Notes under the pieces: model-generated
Told to the model about the DNA's origin: nothing
What the model saw: the letters and a program-made list of their open reading frames with translations, nothing else
Databases searched by the model: none
Position numbers and translations under genes: made by a program
Part shown: positions 1-5,903 of the stretch, one piece after another
How the letters are laid out: each line of letters starts with the position of its first letter
Position numbering within the stretch: the stretch's first letter is position 1
Origin: JBAYJS01 sp041664985
GTDB lineage: Bacteria > Patescibacteriota > Patescibacteriia > Buchananbacterales > UBA6539
DNA length: 8,582 nt
Direction of reading: 5' to 3'
NCBI GenBank assembly: GCA_041664985.1
Contig: JBAYJS010000044.1
Coordinates: 1-8,582 of the forward strand

Positions 1-1
1 A

Positions 2-859
2 AAAATGTGTTTGATCGCTATTGATATCAGTAACCGCGGCTTACTCAGACGAGTCGGCGTTCGCGGTCAAATTATTGATAATTTTTTCAAATCAAAATTT
101 GTTGAATGGAAAAGCGTTCATACTCTAGCCGATAAACTCAGGCTTTCCACCGGCGCCAAAGAAGTTGTTAAGCTCCATCCGGCCGATTTGGCCAATATCA
201 TGGAAAAAATGAATATTAACCAAGCCACCAGCTGGCTGCAATCACTTGATCAATCAACAGCCGCCAGAGTTTTGGAAGAAATTCAACCGGATATTAAAAA
301 AATATTGGTTAAAAGTTTGGGTCCGGAACGAGCCGCCGCTTTGATTGCTAAAATGTCAGTTGATGAATTGGTTGATATCATCCAACTTTTGCCCAGTAGC
401 GAATCAAAAGAGATTATCAGTAAATTGCCGCAAGATAATAACACTCAAACGGTTAAAAATATCCTAAAATATGATGAGGATACGGCCGGCGGTTTAATGA
501 CCACTGAATTTATTTCAGCTGATTTAAATATAACCGTTGAACAAATTATTAATCAAGTCAAACAAAATTCCGCCAAATATCATTCAATCCATTATATTTA
601 TATAATTGATAAAAATCAAAAATTTGTCGGAGTGGTTTCTTTAAGAACTTTGATTATTTCCGAAAAAAGCCAAAAAATGCAGCAGTTGGTTAAAAAAAGA
701 ACGGCACCAACGGCGGCAGCCGATCAGGACATAAAATCTTTGGCTAATTTGATGACTAAATACAATCTGTGGTCAGTTGCCGTATTGGACGCTGACCAAA
801 AATTAGTCGGCGTCGTAACGGTTGATGATGTTATGAGACGATTAATGCCTGATGCTTAG
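2..859 (+). CDS. MgtE-N/CBS domain protein, C-terminal part (5' truncated by window edge)
   Basis: Probable cytoplasmic Mg2+-sensing/regulatory protein. Seen, numbering from the Met at base 5: an alpha-helical MgtE-N-like superhelix at about residues 52-155 (LHPADLANIMEKM, then repeated short helices), the MgtE hallmark YDEDTAGGLMTTEF at 156-169, then two CBS domains at about 165-225 (IYIIDKNQKFVGVVSL) and 232-282 (SVAVLDADQKLVGVVTVDDV). There is no membrane domain after the CBS pair, so this is not an MgtE channel. The frame stays open to the left edge, and the segment IAIDISNRGLLRRVG looks internal: in related proteins of about 400 residues it follows an N-terminal PRC-barrel-like region. 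The Met at base 5 is therefore probably not the start. The stop overlaps the next gene by 8 bases if that gene begins at 852, so the two are likely co-transcribed. Known for the family: MgtE-N and CBS domains bind Mg2+ and gate transport. A regulatory role towards the adjacent NRAMP carrier is inference. Confidence 0.88.
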   Translation, partial: KMCLIAIDISNRGLLRRVGVRGQIIDNFFKSKFVEWKSVHTLADKLRLSTGAKEVVKLHPADLANIMEKMNINQATSWLQSLDQSTAARVLEEIQPDIKKILVKSLGPERAAALIAKMSVDELVDIIQLLPSSESKEIISKLPQDNNTQTVKNILKYDEDTAGGLMTTEFISADLNITVEQIINQVKQNSAKYHSIHYIYIIDKNQKFVGVVSLRTLIISEKSQKMQQLVKKRTAPTAAADQDIKSLANLMTKYNLWSVAVLDADQKLVGVVTVDDVMRRLMPDA

Positions 860-2132
860 CCCAAAAGCTATGAAAAAATTTCTAAAAAACAAAAAAATAC
901 TTTGGTGGCCAAAAATTTTGTTTTTTTTAAGCGTGATCGGACCGGGCATTATTGCTGCCAACGCCGACAATGATGCCGGTGGCATCAGTACCTATTCGGT
1001 TGCCGGCGCTCATTTTGGCACCCGAATGCTTTGGGTTTTATTTTTGATTACTTTTTCTTTAGCCATTACCCAGGAGATGGGCGTTCGAATCGGTATTGTC
1101 ACCCGCCAGGGTTTAGGCGGGGTAATTCGGGAAAACTTTGGCATTCGCTGGACGGTTTTTGCCATGTTAACCATGCTCGTTGCCAACCTTGGTACCGTCA
1201 CGGCCGAATTTGCCGGCATTGCTTCATCATTTGAAATTTTTGGTATCAATAAATACATGGTCGTGCCAATTGCCGCTTTTATTGTTTGGTTGATTTTATA
1301 CAAAGGCTCTTTTAAAACCACCCAAAAAATATTTTTAATCTTTTCGGCGTTTTATATTGTTTATATCATCAACGGTTTTGTGATTAAACCCGATTTCGGT
1401 CACGCCCTAACCAGCTTAGTGACGCCAACAATTGAATGGACCACTCCGTTTTTAATCACCATGATTGCTTTGATTGGTACAACTATCACACCCTGGGGCC
1501 AATTTTTTATTCAGTCTTATGTTGTTGACAAAGGCCTAGACATTAAACATTATCGAATTGAAAAGGCTGAAGTTTATGCCGGCGCTTTTATTACCAATAT
1601 CGTCAGCTTTTTTATTATCATTTGTACCGCCGCAACTTTATATGCGAGCGGTATTGATATTACCAGTGCCAAAGATGCGGCTATTGCTCTGGAACCGCTG
1701 GCCGGAAATTTCGCCCAAGCCCTTTTTGCTTTTGGGCTATTTTCCGCTTCAATGCTTGGCGCTTTTATTTTACCAACCGCCACGGCTTATGCCATTTGTG
1801 AGGCTTTTGGCTGGGAATATGGTTTTAATACCACCTGGGAAACCGGCAAAGCTTTCTACAGCATTATTCTGATCTCCATTATTTTGCCAATTTTAATTGT
1901 TCTAATTCCCAATATTCCTTTGATTCCAATTATGATTGCTTCTCAGGATATTAATGGTATTTTATTGCCAATCATTTTAATTTTTGTCATGAAAATTATT
2001 AACAATAAAGACATTATGGGTGAATATACTAATAAATTGATTGGCAATATTATTGGTTGGATTACTATTATTGGTATTATCGCCGCCACGGTTATTTTAG
2101 TTGGCACTTCATTTTTGGGACTTAACGGCTAA
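852..2132 (+). CDS. NRAMP-related divalent cation transporter, probable Mg2+ type (NRMT-like)
   Basis: Polytopic inner-membrane carrier of the SLC11/NRAMP fold, 426 residues with about 11 hydrophobic segments. Helix 1 has GPG (30-32) followed by DNDAGG (39-44), so the classical metal-binding DPGN becomes DAGG: Asp41 is kept and Asn is replaced by Gly44. Helix 6 has GTTITPWGQFF (209-219) where classical NRAMPs have a G-A-x-x-M-P-H motif: the metal-selective Met is Thr213 and the His is Trp215. The family segment QEMGVRIGIVTRQGLG (74-89) is present. Known: members of the distant NRMT clade with an altered site transport Mg2+ and Mn2+ and lack the Met that favours transition metals. The neighbouring MgtE-N/CBS gene supports Mg2+ as substrate; this is inference. 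The start is uncertain. ATG 852 overlaps the upstream stop, whereas ATG 870 (MKKFLKNKK) gives a typical basic N-terminus and a 10-nt gap; neither has a clear Shine-Dalgarno site. Confidence 0.92.
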   Translation: MLSPKAMKKFLKNKKILWWPKILFFLSVIGPGIIAANADNDAGGISTYSVAGAHFGTRMLWVLFLITFSLAITQEMGVRIGIVTRQGLGGVIRENFGIRWTVFAMLTMLVANLGTVTAEFAGIASSFEIFGINKYMVVPIAAFIVWLILYKGSFKTTQKIFLIFSAFYIVYIINGFVIKPDFGHALTSLVTPTIEWTTPFLITMIALIGTTITPWGQFFIQSYVVDKGLDIKHYRIEKAEVYAGAFITNIVSFFIIICTAATLYASGIDITSAKDAAIALEPLAGNFAQALFAFGLFSASMLGAFILPTATAYAICEAFGWEYGFNTTWETGKAFYSIILISIILPILIVLIPNIPLIPIMIASQDINGILLPIILIFVMKIINNKDIMGEYTNKLIGNIIGWITIIGIIAATVILVGTSFLGLNG

Positions 2133-2138
2133 AACCTT

Positions 2139-2954
2139 ATGCCACAACCGATTTTACAATTTGTCTCCCAGCTTTTGCTGACAGTCTTGATTCAATGCCT
2201 TGCCATATTTGGCATTTTTTTTATTTTAGGTTTTATTCTTTGCCAGCTGGCCAAACAAACCCAGCTTAATTATTACAGAAGCGTTGGTTGGAAAGGAATT
2301 TTATGGACCGGTTGGCTAGGTACACCAATTCATGAATTCAGTCATTTATTTTTTGCTTTGGTTTTTTTTCACCGCATCGATAAAGTTGAAATTTTTAAAC
2401 CTAACCAACAAACCGGCCAGTTGGGCGAAGTGGCTCATTCCTACAATAAAAACAGTTTTTACCAAAATCTGGGCAATTTTTTTATTGGCGCCGGCCCGAT
2501 GATTTCTGGCTGCATTATATTGGTGGTTTTGCTATATTATCTTTTCCCCAATGGTTCAGAAATTTATAATTCTTTAATAAATAATCAAGCAACCGTTGTT
2601 AATATTTTTAAATCCGCCCTGGCAATTGTAATTGAAATTTTTAAAACTCAAAATTTCAATTATCTAAATTTTTGGCTTTTTTTATATGTTTCCTTTTGCA
2701 TTGCTTCTCACTTAGCCCCAAGCTGGCCTGATTTAAAATTAATGCTCAGGGGTTTTGCTTTAATTGTGACCATTTTAATTTTTATTAATTACTTTGCCCT
2801 GGTTTTGAATTTAAATTTTACTGATTATATTTTGGGTCTTTCAAATAATTTAAATTTACTGGTAGCTATATTCACTTACGCCATCGTGATTTCTTTTGCT
2901 CACTACCTAATATCCGCTGCAATTTTAATTCCAATTGCAAAATTAAAAAAATAA
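2139..2954 (+). CDS. Polytopic membrane protein with HExxH motif, M50 peptidase-like
   Basis: A 271-residue integral membrane protein with roughly six hydrophobic segments. After helix 1 (about 10-38) comes GWLGTPIHEFSHLFFAL, giving H65-E66-x-x-H69, the zinc-ligand pattern of metallopeptidases, within a hydrophobic stretch as in site-2-type proteases. A conserved-looking block follows: a short beta-rich stretch (KVEIFKPN, GQLGEVAHSYN, residues 82-103), then GNFFIGAGP (112-120). Near 191-198 HLAPSWPD supplies a possible third ligand, Asp198. The usual M50 LDG/NPDG motif is not seen, so this is either a divergent M50-like enzyme or a degenerate relative. It starts 6 nt after the NRAMP stop, which argues for co-transcription, and its stop lies inside the left arm of the 2948-3033 inverted repeat. 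Base composition is more AT-rich than the NRAMP gene. Substrate unknown; proteolytic activity is inference. Confidence 0.8.
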   Translation: MPQPILQFVSQLLLTVLIQCLAIFGIFFILGFILCQLAKQTQLNYYRSVGWKGILWTGWLGTPIHEFSHLFFALVFFHRIDKVEIFKPNQQTGQLGEVAHSYNKNSFYQNLGNFFIGAGPMISGCIILVVLLYYLFPNGSEIYNSLINNQATVVNIFKSALAIVIEIFKTQNFNYLNFWLFLYVSFCIASHLAPSWPDLKLMLRGFALIVTILIFINYFALVLNLNFTDYILGLSNNLNLLVAIFTYAIVISFAHYLISAAILIPIAKLKK

Positions 2955-3033
2955 TCTAAATCAAAATAATACATGTAGAGACGCACAATTGTGCGTCTCT
3001 AACGGTTTTTGATATTTCAATTTAGATTATTTT
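2948..3033. terminator. Nested inverted repeat between convergent genes, probable bidirectional terminator
   Basis: Outer arms at 2948-2967 and 3014-3033 are inverted copies matching at 18 of 20 positions (AATAATCTAAAT against ATTTAGATTATT, plus flanks). Inside lies a separate perfect palindrome (2976-3001). The plus-strand side is followed by GGTTTTT, a short T run suitable for an intrinsic terminator. The stop codons of both convergent genes (2952-2954 plus, 3032-3034 minus) fall in or at the edge of the arms. The simplest reading is a shared terminator for both transcription units. A miniature mobile or dispersed repeat element is an alternative. Confidence 0.65.
2976..3001. repeat. 26-bp perfect palindrome
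   Basis: The half-site TAGAGACGCACAA is followed directly by its exact reverse complement with no spacer, giving a fully self-complementary 26-bp site. It is far more GC-rich than its surroundings. A gapless palindrome is a poor simple hairpin, because a few central base pairs must open, but it still forms a strong 10-11 bp stem. From memory, repeats of the GTAGAGACG...CGTCTCTAC type occur dispersed in many environmental genomes, so this may be a copy of a dispersed repeat. That cannot be checked from one copy. Confidence 0.7.
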
Positions 3034-4402
3034 ATTTGTCCGGTTCACTGTGAACTACCACCCGGGCAATTTCAGAAATTTTTTCTTTGGCCAAATATTC
3101 AATTCGACTGGCAATGTCATGAGCAGTTTCCAAAGAGGTTTTGCCATCAAGGCAGCAGTGGACCGTAATGAATAATTTACTACCCACTTTTTTAATTTGA
3201 ATTTCGTGAATATTTTTAAGCTCGGCAATTTTTTTACCAATTTGCGAAAAAACTTGATTAACTTCTTTTTCGGTTTTATCATCAACCGGCAAACTAACCA
3301 GGGTTTTAATATCAGCTGGTTCAATGTGAGTATTAATAATAACATCTTCACTTAATTCCATTTTGATTTCATCTTCCAAAACCGAGGATAAATCATGAGC
3401 CTGTTTCAAAGAAAATTCGTGATTTAATTCCAGGTCAAAACTAATGTCGGTTTTGCCGTTTAAAATATGCACGGAAATGTCATGGACAAAAACATCATGT
3501 TTGGCAGCAACCAGCTGGACTTTTTCCACCACCGTTTCGCTATCAAGCGCTTTGGCCTGAGTGCTGACCAAAATATCGGCTTCAGCAAAATTTTCTTTAA
3601 TTGTGGCGCAAACATTTTTAATAATCTGGTCAACTTTAATTTGCGGCAGTTTGCGGTTGATATTTATCAACATATCAATAAATAACGAAGCACCGGCCGG
3701 CCGCACTCGCAATTTTTCAATATTCAAAACCCCATCAACTTGTTCAACCAGCTCATAAATTCTTTCGGTTGTGCCTTGAGGCGCTGTATCAATTAAAACA
3801 TCAATGGTTCGTTTGCCTAATCGGTAGCCGGCAACCAAAACAAAAATTGCGACAATCAAAGCGGCAATCGCATCAGCGCCATTGAGGCCAAAAGCAACAA
3901 AACCCAAACCAATTAAAACCACTCCCGAGCTCCAAATATCAGAGCTAAAATGCAAAGCATCCGCTTCCAAAGCTTGGGATTTGGTTTCTTTGGCCACTTT
4001 ATAAAGCGCCCGGGAACGCGAGATATCAATTAAAATTGAAATGATAATAACGGCAAAAGCATACCAAGTCGCCTCAACTTCCACTGATTTAAAAATTAAT
4101 CTTTTAACCGCTTCAAAAATAATCCAAGCGCTGGTTAAAAAAAGCAAGCCGGTTTCAATTAACGCCGAAACACTTTCGGCTTTACCGTGGCCAAAAGGAT
4201 GTTTTGAATCGGCCGGTTTGTCCGAGACTCTGACGGTAAAATAAGTCAAAATGGCAGCACCCAAATCAAGCAACGAATGCGCCGCTTCAGAAAGTATACC
4301 CATACTGCCGGTTAACAAACCAACGACTAATTTGCCCAAAGTCAAAACCAAGCTGGCAAAAACCGAGCTTAAAGCGACTGATTGTTTTTTTTGGTTTGAC
4401 AT
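3032..4402 (-). CDS. Cation diffusion facilitator (CDF) family metal exporter with three C-terminal domains
   Basis: Inner-membrane divalent-metal/H+ antiporter, probably Zn2+ (or Fe/Co/Cd) efflux. Start chosen at ATG 4402 (MSNQKKQS), giving 456 residues; the longer frame to 4453 would start inside a terminator hairpin and upstream of the promoter. The six-helix domain spans about 8-205. Metal-site ligands are visible as HxxxD in helix 2 (H42, D46 in AAHSLLDLG) and HxxxD in helix 5 (H151, D155 in ALHFSSDIW), plus the conserved HPFGHGKAE (68-76). This HD/HD pattern is that of Zn2+-type carriers rather than the DD/DD Mn type. After it come three consecutive ferredoxin-like CDF C-terminal domains: about 210-283, 290-363 and 376-454. 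Domains 2 and 3 share the order strand, xSLxxAHD helix, then INTHIEP or VVHSEP at the end. Typical CDFs are about 300 residues with one such domain. It is convergent with the membrane-protein gene and has its own promoter. Confidence 0.93.
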   Translation of the reverse strand: MSNQKKQSVALSSVFASLVLTLGKLVVGLLTGSMGILSEAAHSLLDLGAAILTYFTVRVSDKPADSKHPFGHGKAESVSALIETGLLFLTSAWIIFEAVKRLIFKSVEVEATWYAFAVIIISILIDISRSRALYKVAKETKSQALEADALHFSSDIWSSGVVLIGLGFVAFGLNGADAIAALIVAIFVLVAGYRLGKRTIDVLIDTAPQGTTERIYELVEQVDGVLNIEKLRVRPAGASLFIDMLININRKLPQIKVDQIIKNVCATIKENFAEADILVSTQAKALDSETVVEKVQLVAAKHDVFVHDISVHILNGKTDISFDLELNHEFSLKQAHDLSSVLEDEIKMELSEDVIINTHIEPADIKTLVSLPVDDKTEKEVNQVFSQIGKKIAELKNIHEIQIKKVGSKLFITVHCCLDGKTSLETAHDIASRIEYLAKEKISEIARVVVHSEPDK

Positions 4403-4418
4403 AATTTCTGATATTATA
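4403..4418 (-). promoter_or_regulatory. Extended -10 promoter of the CDF gene, near-leaderless
   Basis: On the minus strand TGC-TATAAT (hexamer at 4418-4413) is a perfect extended -10 element. The CDF ATG begins at 4402, only 10 nt after the hexamer, so a start point about 7 nt downstream would leave a 5' leader of about 4 nt. No convincing -35 is seen at 16-18 nt spacing, as expected for extended -10 promoters. No Shine-Dalgarno sequence precedes the ATG, consistent with leaderless translation. Confidence 0.65.
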
Positions 4419-4434
4419 GCACAAGTAAACCTCA

Positions 4435-4464
4435 AATAAAACAAGCAAGGCATCTTTGCCTTGC
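4435..4464 (-). terminator. Intrinsic terminator after the six-gene operon
   Basis: Read on the minus strand, an 8-bp perfect stem GCAAGGCA/TGCCTTGC (arms 4464-4457 and 4452-4445) with a 4-nt AAGA loop is followed by the T-rich TTGTTTTATTT. It lies about 36 nt after the stop of the YhhQ-type gene and just upstream of the CDF promoter, so it separates the two transcription units. Confidence 0.8.
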
Positions 4465-4500
4465 CGGTTTTAATAACAATGAAACTAGAAATTTTATTTT

Positions 4501-5127
4501 TTAAATTTCTTCAAAATTAACTAGGCGCGGAATTAATTTAATGGTTGGAATACTTAAAAGACTGATTATCATTTTAATTAAAATGTTGGCTACAATAATT
4601 TGCAAAACCGTGTTTAGCGGCAAAACACCCAAAAAGGCAATGGAACAAAAAACAAAGCTATCAATAATTAAACTGACAAAATTGGAAAAAAATACCGCCG
4701 CCAAATCATTAAGCCTTTTGTAAACAAAACTGAAAATTTCTGTATCTATCAATTCGGAGATAACTTGAGAAATTATACTGGCAAAAATAATTCGGCCGAC
4801 CGGCAATAAAATTACTTCATAGGCTTTTTGGTATTGCCAGGTCGGATCGGGCGCCATTTTTCCAACCAGCCAAAACAAACCAAACATCACTGCATTTAAA
4901 AGCGCCCCGATAATTACCACCTGCCTGGCATTTTTTTTGCCCCAAGTTTTATGAACAAAATCCCGCAAGGTAAAAGTCAACGGATAAATTACCGTGCCAC
5001 CGTCCACTGCCCAATTGACAATTGGCAAAATCGCAATTTTAGTCGATAAAATATTGGCAAACAATTCAAAAGCAACATACAGCGAACTGCTCAGTAAAGC
5101 AATATTAAGTTTAAAGTAATTTTTCAT
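4501..5127 (-). CDS. yhhQ: Queuosine precursor transporter family protein (YhhQ/QPTR, VUT family)
   Basis: Integral membrane protein of 208 residues with about six hydrophobic segments, matching the usual length of the vut_1/YhhQ family (PF02592/TIGR00697). Recognisable family segments are ANILSTKI (24-31), the DGGTVIYPLTFTLRD block (42-56) leading to KTWGKKNAR (60-68), and RIIFASIISQVISELIDTEIF (112-132) near the middle. Known: characterised members import the queuosine precursors preQ0/preQ1 or queuine for tRNA wobble-base modification. Here it is the last gene of the operon, with a 2-nt gap behind the kinase-like gene and a terminator after it. No tRNA-guanine transglycosylase or queuosine biosynthesis gene is in the window, so the actual ligand (preQ1, queuine or other) is inference. 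Start at ATG 5127 (MKNYFK), immediately before helix 1. Confidence 0.88.
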   Translation of the reverse strand: MKNYFKLNIALLSSSLYVAFELFANILSTKIAILPIVNWAVDGGTVIYPLTFTLRDFVHKTWGKKNARQVVIIGALLNAVMFGLFWLVGKMAPDPTWQYQKAYEVILLPVGRIIFASIISQVISELIDTEIFSFVYKRLNDLAAVFFSNFVSLIIDSFVFCSIAFLGVLPLNTVLQIIVANILIKMIISLLSIPTIKLIPRLVNFEEI

Positions 5128-5129
5128 GA

Positions 5130-5651
5130 TTAATTTGTTAAATTTCTAATTATTTCCAATCTGCTTTCCATTGGCTGATTCATATCCATTTCAAAATAAT
5201 CAATATTTAATCTATCCGCTAACTCAATATGATTTTGAGGAAAAATCCGTTTAAATTTTTCTTCTAAATCTTGAGGGTGAATTATTCTTTTATTATCAAC
5301 CAAAGCTCTTTGTATTATTCTATCAATACAAATTTTTTTATCAATACTACAAAAAATTATCCTTACTGAATATTTGTTAATTAAATCTGCTAGGCTTGTC
5401 AGATTTAATTCTGAGTGATTGGTTCCAAGTTCTAAAATAATATTTTTATCCTTTTTTTTAATATCTGAATACATTTCTTGGTATGCCTGCAATGAATTTT
5501 TGGGGTCCACGTGTCCGGTTTTGTCTTTATATTTTTTAATATAATCAAAAATATCAACAAACTCAAAATCAGAATTAGCTTCAATAAATTTTTCAATCAA
5601 AGTCGATTTGCCGCAAGCCGGCATCCCGCATAAAACAACTAATCGAGCCAT
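5130..5651 (-). CDS. P-loop NTPase, small kinase-like protein (AAA_33/NMP-kinase fold)
   Basis: A 173-residue soluble protein. Start chosen at ATG 5651 (MARLVVLCG); the 7-codon longer frame begins with TTG and overlaps the upstream gene. Walker A is GMPACGKST at 9-17 after a buried strand (LVVLC), and a likely Walker B-like strand is IILELG at 71-76. A basic region follows at 104-132 (DKKICIDRIIQRA, then HPQDLEEKF), resembling the LID arginines of nucleotide/sugar kinases and zeta-toxin-like AAA_33 proteins. This indicates ATP-dependent phosphotransfer, but nothing identifies the acceptor. Gaps are 4 nt upstream and 2 nt downstream, so it is firmly in the operon. Its base composition is strikingly low: bases 5281-5580 hold about 25% G+C by hand count, against about 45% for sampled lines of the nuclease gene, suggesting a different history. 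Confidence 0.8.
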   Translation of the reverse strand: MARLVVLCGMPACGKSTLIEKFIEANSDFEFVDIFDYIKKYKDKTGHVDPKNSLQAYQEMYSDIKKKDKNIILELGTNHSELNLTSLADLINKYSVRIIFCSIDKKICIDRIIQRALVDNKRIIHPQDLEEKFKRIFPQNHIELADRLNIDYFEMDMNQPMESRLEIIRNLTN

Positions 5652-5655
5652 AAAT

Positions 5656-5892
5656 CTATTTTTTCTTCCCAATTTTTTTTACCATTTTAGCACCGGCTAA
5701 TATGCCAACTACACTAGCCACACCAACAATAATTTCTTTGCGGGTTTTGTCGTCCAGCTTGTCGTATTTCTTTTTAGCAGTTTTTAAACCGCTCATTAGA
5801 TCATTACCTAATTTGCTTAATTCTTGTTCCCAGTTTGAACAGCAAGGTTTTTGGGTAGTGGTTTTTTTAGTTTTGACTGATTTTTTTGCCAT
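5656..5892 (-). CDS. Small lysine-rich protein with C-terminal membrane anchor, unknown function
   Basis: A 78-residue protein that I do not recognise as a named family. Three parts are visible: a highly basic N-terminus (1-15, MAKKSVKTKK then Thr-rich) with a PCCSNW segment containing adjacent cysteines at 17-18; a charged helical middle (21-53); and one hydrophobic, glycine/alanine/valine-rich helix (about 54-70, IIVGVASVVGILAGA) with a lysine tail. The layout resembles YtxH- or DUF883-like membrane-anchored small proteins. The orientation is probably tail-anchored with a cytoplasmic N-terminus; that is inference. Both gaps are short (11 nt from the nuclease stop, 4 nt to the kinase start), and the ATG at 5892 is the only sensible start. 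It ends with TAG. The basic N-terminus could contact nucleic acid, but this is speculation. Confidence 0.72.
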   Translation of the reverse strand: MAKKSVKTKKTTTQKPCCSNWEQELSKLGNDLMSGLKTAKKKYDKLDDKTRKEIIVGVASVVGILAGAKMVKKIGKKK

Positions 5893-5903
5893 AAATTTTT
5901 AAA

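Noticed and set aside
5..7. ATG at base 5 as a true start of the MgtE-N/CBS gene
   Set aside because: The frame is open to the edge and the first visible residues resemble an internal conserved segment, so the gene most likely begins outside the window.
1010..1321. Antisense open frame of 103 codons inside the NRAMP gene
   Set aside because: A shadow of a strongly supported gene; the translation is low in information and resembles no family.
3055..3351. Minus-strand open frame of 98 codons in another frame of the CDF gene
   Set aside because: Fully inside the third C-terminal domain coding region; Leu/Lys-rich shadow translation.
4041..4439. Two plus-strand open frames of 62-67 codons opposite the CDF gene
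   Set aside because: They are complements of conserved membrane-domain coding sequence, with no start signals.
4403..4453. 17-residue N-terminal extension of the CDF protein
   Set aside because: It would start in the loop/stem of a terminator hairpin and upstream of the extended -10 promoter; MSNQKK at 4402 is the natural start.
4487..4510. AT-rich inverted repeat AGAAATTT/AAATTTCT around the YhhQ-type stop
   Set aside because: All but two pairs are A-T, with an 8-nt loop; the stronger GC-containing hairpin at 4445-4464 explains termination.
5652..5672. 7-residue N-terminal extension of the kinase-like protein
   Set aside because: It begins with TTG and overlaps the upstream small gene; ATG 5651 directly precedes the first strand of the P-loop fold.
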